From Brachypterus glaber (taxonomy: Eukaryota; Arthropoda; Insecta; Coleoptera; Kateretidae), in assembly GCA_958510825.1 (NCBI GenBank), contig OY294048.1:19485589-19549588 (forward strand): a stretch of 64,000 bases of DNA, read 5' to 3'. This document shows, piece after piece, positions 53,005 through 63,806 of this stretch (positions within the stretch are counted from its first letter, which is position 1; each line of letters starts with the position of its first letter). Below the pieces are notes generated by a model. That model ran no database searches. It was given only the letters and a program-made list of their open reading frames with translations, and was not told the origin of the DNA. Made by a program: the position numbers and the translations under genes.

Positions 53005-53258
53005 GGGAGAATTAGTCAGCGGTCTAAGGCATCGATATAGCATTGACACTGAGCTAATGATCGTGAGTTCAAACCTCACTGGCGCCGATTGCCTTTTTCA
53101 GTTAATTAATAATTGAAATTTGGCGAAGGCCTACTCCCTATATATATTCGTTCGAAAGTTAATTAAACCCGGTGGTTCCCTCTACTACTAGCCCACACAA
53201 GTCCTGGACTTAGGGGATGCTTAATTAAGTAGAATAGTACGAGGTTAAAAAAAAAAAC
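53005..53258 (+). repeat. tRNA-derived SINE with a different head
   Basis: The body and tail match 21826 (CACTGGCGCCGATTGCCTTT, AATTAATAATTGAAATTTGG, GGTGGTTCCCTCTACTACTA, CACAAGTCCTGGACTTAGGG) with a small internal loss. The head reads GTCAGCGGTCTAAGGCATCG...GCTAATGATCGTGAGTTCAA, then ACCTCACTGGCGCC, which resembles another tRNA type (A box ..TCAGCGGTCTAAGG, B box GAGTTCAAACCTC). Ends in an A run instead of ACATG repeats. Confidence 0.87.
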
Positions 53259-54200
53259 AGTAAAATAAATTATCTAAAAGTCTCGTTGTTTTAAACATTA
53301 TAAAATAGAAATGCATATTTTTATTACATAAAAATCGAAACCTTTTCACGAAAATGTTATATTCTTGTTGGTACTTAGTAAAGCAAGGACAGGGCTGGTA
53401 ATGGCAGCCGAAAGAAAGAAAAAAACGAATATAATCGGTGAAAACCAGAAAACTACTACTAATAAGTTTTGCTAAAAAAAGACAATTTTTTTTCAGTCCT
53501 GAGTAAGGGAAGTTCTACAATGAGCCCTGGGGGTAATTTGGAAATAGTATATTTCTAACCTAATAAGAAACATTCGAGAGATGCTATTTGGCGCAGCCTA
53601 GCCAAATTAGCATCTCGAGAGTTAGAAATGTAATTTTCTTATGTGGTTAGAACAGAATTTTATTCACAAGCATAAATAAATAACACATTACCTAGTAAAA
53701 TTCACCATTTTAAATGATCTTCTACAGAAATTTTGCAGACTTTTAACGTCACTATAAATTTCATCTAAATATTTCCTATTATCAGTCGGTATGAACCATA
53801 TAATATATAAATAAATATTATTTCCTATTGTTTTTCGTAGAAATAAACAAAAATGTTAGGCTATTTTATTCACAAACTTCAACTGTTTACAGACAAGGTG
53901 ATAGTTTCGCCATCTATGAGGTATAACCAAAAGCTAAAAAACAAGTTAGATATGAATTCATTTCTAACCTTGGTTAAAATGAAATGTTTTTTAACCTTAA
54001 AAGAAGTAAACAAAAATGATAAACGTTGCAACTTTTTATAATACATATAAAGGAAGTTTTTCTGTATGCTTGTGAATAAAACATATATCCATGGATCGTT
54101 TATTTTTTGCCTTTTTGTTAAGATACCTAATGCGTTTCAAACCAAAGTCAATACAGGTAAATCGATGGTTTGTACCCAAAAATATTTAACTAACCTGTTT
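53259..54200. other. No gene; hairpin at about 53549-53652
   Basis: TCTAACCTAATAAGAAA...GAGATGCTATTTGGC and GCCAAATTAGCATCTCG...TTTTCTTATGTGGTTAGA form an imperfect ~95-bp hairpin. The 62-codon plus-strand frame at 53853 has no recognised domain. Confidence 0.5.
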
Positions 54201-54950
54201 AAATTCAATGAAATGAGTCCCATTTTTACCCGCATTTTCCCAAACTGGAGATCTAAATAAATTGATGTTCCATACCCAGCAATACCCAGGAAGTGAAATT
54301 TGTCAAAAAGCAGCCATTTTCGAAATAGTTGTTCCGTATATAACTATTGATCTGGTTGCCCCAACCACACCGTTTTTTCGTTTTTTTTTTTTTTTAAATT
54401 CAACGAAATGAGTCCCATTTTTACCCGTATTTTCCCAAACTGGAGATCTAAATAAATTGATTTTCCATACCCAGCAATACCCAGGAAGTGAATTTTGTCA
54501 AAATCCAGCCATTTTCGAAATAGTTGTTCCGTATACAACTATTGATCTGGTTGCCCCAACCACACCGTTTTTTCGTTGTTTAAATTCAACGAAATGAGTC
54601 CCATTTTTACCCGTGTTTTCCCAAACTGGAGATCTAAATAAATTGTTGTTCCATACCCAGAAATACCCAGAAAGTGAATTATGTCAAAAAGCAGCCATTT
54701 TCGAAATAGTTGTTCCGTATATAACTATTGATCTGGTTGCCCCAACCACACCGTCTTTTCGTTGTTTAAATTCAACGAAATGAGTCCCATTTTTACCCGT
54801 ATTTTACCAAACTGGAGATCTCATTAAATTGATGTTCCATACCCAGCAATACCCAGGAAGTGAATTTTGTCAAAAAAGCAGCCATTTTCGAAATAGTTGT
54901 TCCGTATATAACTATTGATCTGGTTGCCCCAACCACACCGTTTTCTCGGT
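54201..54950 (+). repeat. ~186-bp satellite, four tandem units
   Basis: GAAATGAGTCCCATTTTTAC begins units at 54210, 54405, 54591 and 54777 (spacing 195, 186, 186). Each contains AAACTGGAGATCTAAATAAA, CCATACCCAGCAATACCCAG, CAGCCATTTTCGAAATAGTT, GATCTGGTTGCCCCAACCAC and ACCGT.TTTTCG. The first spacing is longer because of a T run. Units are very similar. Frames running over it on both strands are reflections of the repeat. Confidence 0.95.
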
Positions 54951-56744
54951 GTATAGATCATTTCATTTATGCAAATGAAGTAATAGTTACCAGGGCCTAG
55001 ACCTCCTGCTTTTAGAAAAAGGTGTAAATTATCATATAATAAATGACTTATAATTAGTATTGTAGTAAGCACTCCACATATTATTTCCCATTGCTTATTA
55101 AAGTTCAAAAGAAACATTATCATTAACTGCCTACTGTTATGTGGAATTTCCCACATTTGAGCATACACTTTTGTTGTTAGCTGCGTTTTCCCAAAGAGAA
55201 ACATTGTTTATTAAAAAATTGCAAATAATTAAGGTGACTGCTTCCTCATGACTATAGGGCGGAATACTTAGGACATTTCGGCGATAAGACTGCCGCAGCA
55301 GTCTTATCGCATAAGATCGCATGCTGCATACTGGTTCAGACGCACATCATTATGGTATTATAAAGTAGAATTTTAAATACATATATACAGGGTATCCCAT
55401 TAACTTTCCTATAGTCATTATCTTGAAAACTGTAAGAGATATCAAAAATCTAAAAAGTAGGTCAGTTAGGTATTTTTAGTAAGCTTTCTATTTATGTAAT
55501 TGATAAAGTTCTAAACATAGACAAAGAACATAGAGGAGCTGTCATCTCAAGGTTATATACAAATTTACGAGTCCTCCATTTTGATCGGAAGTTACGTCAG
55601 AAATCAGCAGGGAAATTTAAATTAGTGGGTAAAATGTAAATAAATAGACGACATAACCTTACTTTTTAATGTTTTTATTATTTACTGTCAAAGTATATCA
55701 TTCTGTTTCTGTAGATATGAAATTATTTAATTCAAATCATAGATAAGATAAAAATATGTTTAGAAAACTAACATAGGTAACCTTAGATTTCGAATACCTA
55801 TGATAGGTATGCGTAGGTATATAAAATTTTATTTGTTTCTTATGTTATATTAAAAAAAAACAAACTTACCTAAAAAATAAGATACTGCTGTCTGCAGGTA
55901 GCAGTCGTTTTATGTTTATACAACTTTTTATAAAACACCTAATTGCAAAGACTTTACTAGTTCTTTGAAAAAGCACTATAAAATATACAAAAAACACAGA
56001 AAGACTTTAAAAGTTCAAAAACGCTATTATATAGTCTATAATAAAATAAAATGTTCACCCTTCTAGCACAAAACACCAAACGCGTAGAAAAAAATAACAG
56101 AAAAACCTCGAAAACAAACTCAAAACATACATAAATTAGGTTATGTTAACCTGTTGCACGAATATGTTAGAGGTCTGTGCGAAGACTTATATTTTTATGT
56201 TTAAATTACTGGTAAAAATAAATAAATATCTGTGTAGTATAACATATTGATTTAGTTTTTACATATATAACAAACTGTTGCAACAAAACAACGACAAAAA
56301 GAAACTTTTACTGACTACTGAAGTGAAATGAAAAGACACATCTCTAACAAAGAAAATATTCCTATCTAACGCAACACAGTGTTACCAACATAAAATATAT
56401 ATTTTTTTACTTTATGTTGGACAATTGGTATCAAAATGGACGACGCATTTAGTCGGGACGCAGAAGTATGCGCAGACGGTCAAAAATCAATCTATTTGTT
56501 TATTTTGTCTATGGTTCTAAAGCTCACCCCTAACTCCCAGCAACCCTAACTTAAAAATCTCAAATGGCAATATGAGTAACTTGATGCATTATTTTTAAGG
56601 TAAATTCAATTTTAATTTAAAAAATCGGATAATCCATTCAGGAGATATCCATTAAAATAGTTTCAAAAAATAAAAATGAAATATATTGAAAAATATCTTA
56701 TATTTGAAAAATGAGGGTAATTTAATAGTGTTATTGGCCCAATT
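54951..56744. other. No gene; transposon-like end at 55387
   Basis: TATACAGGGTATCCCATTAA at 55386 has the look of a Tc1/mariner-type terminus and could be the 3' end of the element that holds the transposase relic at 56745. No matching partner was found. GAACATAGAC-type text near 55510 is loosely inverted near 56500. The rest is unremarkable. Confidence 0.45.
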
Positions 56745-57065
56745 CTAACATTCACTACATCCATATGATATAAAATGCTTGAAATGACCACCATTTTCAA
56801 CTATGCACTGTTCAAATCGTGACGTTAAATTTCTTCTGCAAGCTGCATATACCATATCTGGATTAATAGTCTGACAAGCATTAGTAAAGCATGTCTTTAA
56901 GTCCTCTATGTGGTCAGTTGGTTATGACATAGTTTACCAAACATAACCGTTATGTTTGATAAACTATTCATTCCTCATAAAAAAATCTAGTGGCGTCAGG
57001 TCAGGAGAGCTTGGTGGCCAAAAAATTATTGTGGATAATAAACCTCCCGTATATTTTTGTATCAC
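56745..57065 (-). pseudogene. Tc1/mariner-superfamily transposase, C-terminal part
   Basis: In one minus-strand frame: YGRLLSTIIFWPPSSPDLTP, LDFFMRNE, then DHIEDLKTCFTNACQTINPD, MVYAACRRNLTSRFEQCIVE, NGGHFKHFI. The SPDLTPLDFF motif carries the last acidic residue region of the DDE/D catalytic triad, and the C-terminal helix region is intact. Three in-frame stops (57.0-56.9 kb) kill it, partly inside a small inverted repeat (56929-56968). The N-terminal helix-turn-helix and first catalytic residues are missing. Confidence 0.82.
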
Positions 57066-57195
57066 TACATTTTCAATGGACATTTAACTTAACTAAAAAT
57101 ATGAAATACTATGTACTCGCTATGTACTATGCAGAACTGAACACTAATCTGATTTGTATATGCTTTTAAAGCTTAAACTAAAATTAGTAGTTTAA

Positions 57196-57806
57196 AGGTC
57201 GATTCAGGCATAATTATCACTAACTACACTAAACTGAATTAAGACATTAAGAAATTAACAAAATTAAGAAACATAACCTTAAATTCTATAATACATTTTC
57301 CGTGGTATTCAACAGTTAAGATAAAAGAAAAAATATAGCATAAAATAATAATAGAATCTTAAAATACACCATAGAAAAGAATTTCTGAAATACACAAACT
57401 TTAGTGCAACATTTTGTAAAGAATCGTTATCCAAGTATCAAAATAAAAATAAAGATGGCGACACATCTGTATTTTAAAAATTCCTACATTTCAGGATTAA
57501 AGAAAAACACAGTAGTTACATAAAAAATAAAAGGTACTTTTGGAGATAGGTAGGTTTTAAAGCACGATTTTTAGACCCAACAACTGCAAATATAGTAATA
57601 ATAGTCCTACGCAATAGATAATTGTTTTTTTTTTACTTATTCAGTTGTATTTACACATGCCTATTATCTATTTAGCAGTTACCTTATTGTTACATATCAC
57701 GGAAAATTTATTATAATATTTGAGGTTATGTTTCTTAATTTTGTTAATTTCTTAATTTCTTAATTCATTTTAGTGTAGTTAGTGATAATTATGCCTGAAT
57801 CGACCT
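57196..57806. mobile_element. TTAA-flanked fold-back element
   Basis: Arms of about 110 bp starting AGGTCGATTCAGGCATAATT, continuing ATCACTAACTACACTAAA and AACAAAATTAAGAAACATAA, mirrored at the right with few mismatches. TTAA stands on both sides (57192-57195, 57807-57810), so a piggyBac-like or other TTAA-specific mover is possible. TA as duplication cannot be excluded. No coding in the 390-bp centre. Confidence 0.78.
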
Positions 57807-57810
57807 TTAA

Positions 57811-58600
57811 TGTGTATGATTCAAATTTTAACTATGAACATGTAAGTTATAGAGGGACCGAATTCAAAAATAGAACACTTCACTAGCCGAAGCCAGCCAA
57901 AGCAAGTCTTTATTGAAGTGATATTATTTTAATAATAATATTATTACGCCCTGCTTTAACTTTAAATTAAAACCATATGAGGTATAAGCTAGCCGTATTT
58001 GGTTATCAGAATTTTACATGATATTTTTTATCAGTGTAGTCGAGTAAAATTTTAAATTAATTCTCAAGATTTCTTGATTTCATGCTAACATCTATCAAAT
58101 AAATAACTGTGTATTGTACTTGAGGAATTTTTCCAGTAATAAGCATTTATTTCCCATTGTCATACATGCAGCGAAACAGCTATATACCGGGTGTTTTTTT
58201 AACCTGAAACTTTAAAATATCTCTAATACCATGCATTTTAGAAAAAAAGATGTCAGACAAAAGTTGTTTATTTTAATGGAGGAAACAAAATGGCCGATTT
58301 TTTTTTACGGATATTTACGTTTTCAAGGTAATTTCAAGGTCAACTTTGTTTTTTTTTAATGGAAGCATATATTTTTTTTACTGTTGTTTAATTCTCCCCA
58401 AAAAAATTAAAATCTTTTGTAAAAATCTTTTTTTGATCGGACTTTTAGTTGCAGAGATAACACAGCCACACATAATTAAAAAAGTTGGATCTCCGACGGA
58501 CTTGACTAGTCAATTCCTATGTATTTTGAGCCGCTGAATCCGAATCTGAGGTCGGAATTTGAAAGTTAGCTCCCATTTTCAACATAACCTCAAAAAACAT
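57811..58600. other. No gene; ACCGGGTGTTTTTTTAA end
   Basis: 58187 ACCGGGTGTTTTTTTAACCT resembles a MITE terminus (compare 50325) without a visible partner. The 63-codon frame at 58346 follows T runs and has no domain. Confidence 0.45.
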
Positions 58601-58619
58601 TTTCGCAATGATATGATAT

Positions 58620-59297
58620 TATAGTGTCCTCTAAATGATTTCAATACATTTTTTCAAAAATGTTTGCGACCTTGCGGAAAAAATTAAATTTAAGTCGCAC
58701 ATTGCATATACAATATCTTACACTTTATTTTCTTTGGGGCTGTATTTTTTAAATTTTAAAACAAATGTCCCATCAAATCATAAAAAGGTATTATCTCCAT
58801 ATCCGGACGCATCATGACGCGTCCGGACGCGTCAGGTAAAAATTGATTTCTTTTGTATATTTTTAGATTTAAAACAATGAAATAAACCTAAACAATAGAA
58901 AACTACTGAAATATTCAAATTTTTCATTTTTTTTAAATGGCGTGTTTTTTTATTTTAGTTTTTTTAATAGCCTAATTTGAAGTTAAAAAACAACTTTTTT
59001 TGGTATATTATGTAACTTTATACTGAATTTGACTCTGAATAAAAAAACCCTCATTCCATTTAAAAATTTTAAGTTACCCCCTGTCCCGCCTAAGGGTGTA
59101 GATGAAAAAAAAATCTGCTTGATGTTGAAGCTTAGTACCAAATTTCAAATACCTATCTGTTACGGTTTCTGAGATATCGATTTGTAATCGTTTAAATGGC
59201 CCATGCAGTGTGCCACTTAAATTTATTTTTTTATGCAAGGTCAAAAACATTTTCAAAAAAATTTATTCATATCATTTAGAGGACACTTTCGACTTTT
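58620..59297. mobile_element. Fold-back element, ~80-bp arms
   Basis: TAGTGTCCTCTAAATGATTT...ATGTTTGCGACCTTGC at the left and its inverse at about 59205-59297 (GCAAGGTCAAAAACATTTTC, ATCATTTAGAGGACACTTTC). Inside are a short GGACGCATCATGACGCGTCC inversion and no credible frame. End points approximate. Confidence 0.65.
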
Positions 59298-59387
59298 TTG
59301 ATTTTTTTTCCGTTTTTTAAAAGTTAAAAATATCAAAAATATGCAAAAAAAGTATAAGCGGTACGGTCTTCAAATTCAAATTCAAAA

Positions 59388-59449
59388 AGTCTATCTCAAC
59401 TCGTTCAAAAGTTAGGAGGAGGGGGGGGGGTGACTTTTGGACCGGTCTG
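59388..59449. mobile_element. Solo right end of the 690-bp MITE family
   Basis: CTCAACTCGTTCAAAAGTTA, G run, TGACTTTTGGACCGGTCTG: the terminus found at 6522-7211. No left end nearby; A follows instead of TA, so the edge is damaged. Confidence 0.75.
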
Positions 59450-59833
59450 AAAAAAAAACTTTAACGCGTTGAATCTTAACCGAAGTATCTAAGTAAATCT
59501 TTTTAACAGTGTACACGGAAAACTGTAAATATTGCGATTTATATCATGTTTATTACATTGAGAGATACTTTGAGAGAATTGCTTGTTATTTTAAATTGGG
59601 TACACTTTATTTGGTAAAATTCTTCAGTTCTAGGGTAATACAATTCTTAATAGTTGTTCTTCTTTGTTTTTCAATGAAGAATCGTCTTCATAATAAACGC
59701 TTACCATCGTTTTCATAATAAACGCTTACACCTAAAAATGTTACAGATTATATTGAACTTTATCAAGGTCTCTTTGACATTTATTTGTCAAATATTATTA
59801 TGACATTACTTATCAAAATAATTCACATTAGTT

Positions 59834-60216
59834 ATGCCGCAGCTTACAAATTATCAAAAATGTATTATAACAGCAAGAATAAATGACGGGATAAGTGTAC
59901 GTGAAATAGCCACTGAATTAAATGTTGCAAACAGCACTATAATGCGAGCAAAGAAAGAACTTGAGGAAACTGGACAGATTAGCAGAAAGCGGGGTTCTGT
60001 TCGAAGTAGAATGAGTAGTGCAGAAAAAGATATGCAATTAATGAATTATCTGCGGGAAAACCCTTTCCATACCGGAGTCAGAGCGAGGGAAGAAACTAAC
60101 TTTCCTGGGTCATAATGCTGAAGAATTACGACATCATTGAGGCTTGGCACGCAAAAGTTACACCAAATTACACAAACCAACTGTTAGAATTACAAAGAAG
60201 ATTTTTTTATTTTTGA
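59834..60216 (+). pseudogene. Tc1-like transposase, internally deleted
   Basis: ATG at 59834. Residues 1-60 form a Tc1/Tc3-type helix-turn-helix (QKCIITARINDGISVREIAT, ELNVANSTIMRAKKELEETG), followed by R...RMSSAEKD..LMNYLRENPF and TNFPGS, the usual bipartite DNA-binding start. The frame then ends. In another frame (60106-60216) a piece EAWHAKVTPNYTNQLLELQR resembles the extreme C-terminus of Tc1 transposases (W..I...Y...L), so the DDE catalytic domain between them is deleted. A likely right terminus is TCTGGAGACATACTGTA ending near 60449. Confidence 0.78.
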
Positions 60217-60449
60217 TATCTTAAAATAAGTCACTCTTGATGATGTTTTTTTTTTCTTTATATTTTTGAAGACACTATTTTAAAGAAAAAAACATTATCC
60301 CATGAACCGTAAGAGTTGTACAAAAAGCGCTTAGTGTTTTGGGAGTTTAAAATCAAGCAGGGCAAGTTATAAAGAGTGACTTTTTTTGAGATCAAATCAA
60401 AAATAAAAAATAAATTCCTCTTTGTAACTCTATCTGGAGACATACTGTA
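60209..60449. mobile_element. Right end region of the Tc1-like element with small fold-back
   Basis: ATTTTTGATATCTTAAAATA, AGTCACTCTT at 60208-60239 is mirrored at 60370-60405 (AAGAGTGACTTTTTTTGAGA, TCAAAAAT). The segment closes with GAGACATACTGTA, which fits a Tc1-type end (CAGTATGTCTC when reversed) followed by TA. The left terminus was not found. Confidence 0.55.
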
Positions 60450-61069
60450 TAAATATCATTTATAATAAAAATTTTTAACCTTTTTGCTTATAAGCATATA
60501 TGCTTAAAGACAGTTATAGGACTTGCACTATATAATATAGACTGTACTTTAACCTTACTTAATTATCACGGAAAATGTCAGTGTCAATCTTGGTAAAGTA
60601 CATATACCACAACTAAAAATTTAAAATGTTGGGGTACCTCAGGGTTCTGTGATGTAAGCGTTTTCTATGAAAATGATGGTACCTAAGGAGAATTATGCGC
60701 ACGGAAAAAATGCAGGTTTTACATCACATTGATACTTTATTAATGACAGTAAACTATAATGTTACGATTTTATTATGCTTTTCGCAGTCCCATGACTATA
60801 ATAGTTTTATACGATGGTTTTCTAAATTCCAAAATCCAGAAAAACCTGCTCTGTCAAAAAATCTATTATTTACAGATTAAAAAAAAGTCAATGATTGTTC
60901 AATAAATTAAATAATAATTAGTCGAACTTTTTAGATGCCTGTCCCCATGGAATATCATCCTAATCAAATGAGGTGTCATCTAGATGACTGCGGCATGCAC
61001 AATGGATCTCAGGTCTGAATGCCGTGGCTATGACTTATGTATGACTTAAAATGAATAAAATAAAATAGC
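60450..61069. other. No gene recognised
   Basis: AT-rich spacer. The 61-codon frame at 60695 has no features. Confidence 0.45.
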
Positions 61070-62550
61070 TAGGGGAGACTGTTGTACCTACGTGACAAAA
61101 CTGTCAATGTTTACTCAGTAGAGTACAAGCAAGCGAGAGAGTGGTTGTCTATGTGCTGTTGTTTTCGAGTAAAATATAAATACAATTTTTTAGCTCAAAA
61201 AGTAACAAATTTTGGTTTCACTCTTTATTAATTTTTTTTTACAAGCTGACGATTGTATTTTATGTTTTAAATCACATTCTACTTGAATCACTGCTTATTG
61301 GTGAGTAATTTGTTATGTCATATTTCAGTTATAAACATAACCGAGCATAACCTAGAATGTTGAGAAGGTTACGTTTGAAAAAACGCACCATCGTGTACCT
61401 TGGATCAATACAACGTCCTGTATCATAGGTAGACTTTTCTAGCTTTAACGTTAAATTTTGAGTAAAATCTAATTTACATACCTAATTTTTCTATTGCGTA
61501 TTAATTTTAAGTTATACATTTCATATTGTAACCTCTTGTACAGATGTATACAAATAAAAATTAGGGTATACCTTGACACAATATTGCAATCTTATTTTTT
61601 TTATAATGAAACAATAAAATACAAATTTCTGTATAAAAATGTTGTTTTTAATACATATTATCTTTCTTGTAGGTACATAACGTTGATGATCCAAGGTACA
61701 CTAGGATGTGATCAATGGTACATTGAAAACATTAAAATAAAATATAAATAAATATATATACAGAGCGGTCCAAAAGTCACCCCCCTCCTCTTAACTTTTG
61801 AACCAGTTGAGATATCGACTTCAAATTTGGAACTTTTAAATAAGACAACTATCTTTTAGCATATATTTAATAATTTCAGCTCTTAAAATGTGGGCAGGTG
61901 GGCATGGCGGCACATTTTTTTAAATGGAAAGGGGGGTCGTGTAATACATCATTTTAAAGCTTATAAAATTCTCCATTTAACTCCATATTTTTAAATTTAA
62001 AAAGAATTTTTTTTTTGGGTTTAAAATGAACTTGAAAATGGGTATTAATGTAAAAATTTCTTTAAAAAAAAACAAATAATTTTTTAAAAATGCCTAATTT
62101 CATCATAAAAAAATGTTAATTATATTTTTAAACTAATTTTAGTTGACATAAATAAAAATTTATAAAAAAAACTTAAAAAATCGAATGTTTTAGCACAAAA
62201 AATTGAAAAATCAAAACCTTAAAAAACATTTTTAAAAAATTTTAAAATGTTAGTTTAAATAGAGAATTTTATAAGCTTTAAAATGATGTATCATACGACC
62301 CCCTTTTCCATTTAAAAAACGTCCCCCCATGCCCCCTGCACACATTTTAAGAGCTGAATATATATATATATAAATATATATATTTTTTTTTTTCTATTAC
62401 CGTTTAATATTTAAATTCTTAAAATAAAAATAGTGTGTAGGAATAATGGTTCTATCAGGAGGAACTCTTTCCGTTGTTATATTTTAAGAAATGGCTTTAA
62501 AAAATATATAGAAGTAAATTTTAATCCAAGGTACAGCAGTCTCCCTACGA
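61070..62550. mobile_element. Candidate TIR element with TAGGGGAGACTG ends
   Basis: TAGGGGAGACTGTTGTACCT at about 61072 and the inverse AGGTACAGCAGTCTCCCTA ending near 62548, about 17 of 20 alike. GTGTACCTTGGATCA (61393) and its inverse near 61690 lie inside. Contains the MITE copy at 61761. No equal target duplication seen, so the pairing is provisional. Confidence 0.5.
61761..62357. mobile_element. Tc1/mariner-type MITE copy 2, right end lost
   Basis: CAGAGCGGTCCAAAAGTCAC preceded by TA, same body as 6522 (TTTAAATGGAAAGGGGGGTC, TTGACATAAATAAAAATTTA, and the mirrored half). It breaks off in (TA)n after AAGAGCTGAA, about 90 bp before the expected right end. The right half shows that the element keeps the fold-back structure. 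Confidence 0.85.
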
Positions 62551-62770
62551 TAAGTTAGTACCTATTATAATTATCACCGTCGCCACTGTTAATTTTATAC
62601 ATAATTTTTGCACATTGATTTTCTAAATAAATTAGATTGTTCACATGCAAAGTGCATGTAATATCCGTTTATTTTTGGAAATAAATACAATTTAAAGTAG
62701 TATATTATCAATTAGTATAAGGTACTTGCATCAGTTATTGATCAGCGGGTAATACATAATGTATTATAAT
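62551..62770. other. No gene recognised
   Basis: Short AT-rich spacer before the LINE tail. Confidence 0.45.
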
Positions 62771-63806
62771 TATAATAATAATAATAATCCTTTATTCCAG
62801 CCCAGAGGGCCATATACAAAAAATACAAAAAATACAAAACATACAAAATATCTACAAGAAAATTAATAATTAGCCAATATACAAAAGTTCAAAAGTCCCC
62901 CCATTAAAACTCTACTCCAGGTATGCCATAGATTGGAACGCCATAGAATGTCACTCCTTAGCAGAGCCACAATAAAGAGATTGGAAGTTTTATACAGCCG
63001 ATCGCGGAACCCAAAAGCCCGAAATCTACGAATAGCTAGGAAGTCATTAACACGATCCGTAGCAAACATTTCACTAGCACTAGAAAATCTCGGTATGTTA
63101 TTTAAGAGTCTAAACGCATTATTATAGCACACGCGCAGCTTATTTCACTATCCCAGTGTATAATTACACCAAAGTTCGGACATGTAGATCCCTGAGCAAT
63201 ATGTTTGAAATAACAGTTTTTTAATGTCAGAGTTACACTTGGAGAAACGACGGGTTAACATGTTAGCACGGACGCAGGGGGCTTTGTACTGTCTCTGAAT
63301 GTCGAGATTATCGGAGAGATCACAGGTTAGAATATGCCCTAAGTATTTGAATTGCGACACTTTACTTATAAGACTACCGTTAAGTTTGATCGGGGGCACC
63401 ACTAAGTCTTTATAATTAGAAGGTCTGAACACCATGGCACAGGTTTTGTTGACATTACAGTCCCTCAAGGGAAGGGCACAGCAGAACCATATCATCCGCA
63501 TAGCTAAGGCAGTTAATTAGCACTCCATTGATATAGCACCCAACACCGGAGAGTTTTAGACGAAGGTGAAGACTGTCCATGTAGGCATTAAATACATCAG
63601 GTGAAAGAAGGCTACCCTGACGCACACCATTTCTGATATAGAACGGTGGAGATAAACTGGAACCCCATCTGGTAACTCGGACTACGTTATTGTTCCAATG
63701 CGACAAAAGCCGCAACCAGAGAGAAGGCGCTCCTCGCTCCTTAAGAATCTTCATGAGGGTTGGATGATGTACTAGGTCGAAAGCCTTACTGAGGTCAAGG
63801 AATAGT
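62771..63806 (-). pseudogene. CR1/L2-like LINE, 5'-truncated, with (ATT)n tail
   Basis: Minus strand in order: LFLDLSKAFDLVHHPTLMKI (63805-63740), LRLLSHWNNN, NGVRQGSLLSPDVFNAYMDS (domain 4), CLSYADDMVLL (catalytic YADD, near 63500), a frameshift at 63450-63500, then NVNKTCAMVF, FKYLGHILTCDLSDN, a further frameshift near 63140, and a C-terminal part to about 62863. Ends GGCCCTCTGGGCTGGAATAA, AGG, (ATT)n. G+C is visibly higher than in the rest of the window, so it is probably a recent arrival. The 64-codon plus-strand frame is its shadow. Confidence 0.93.

Noticed and set aside
53005..53090. Possible functional tRNA gene in the SINE heads (also 21826-21900)
   Set aside because: A and B boxes are present, but the 3' acceptor pairing is absent and the head is joined to the common SINE body.
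54344..55204. Minus-strand frames over the 186-bp satellite
   Set aside because: Share repeated residues because the DNA is tandemly repeated; no independent evidence of coding.
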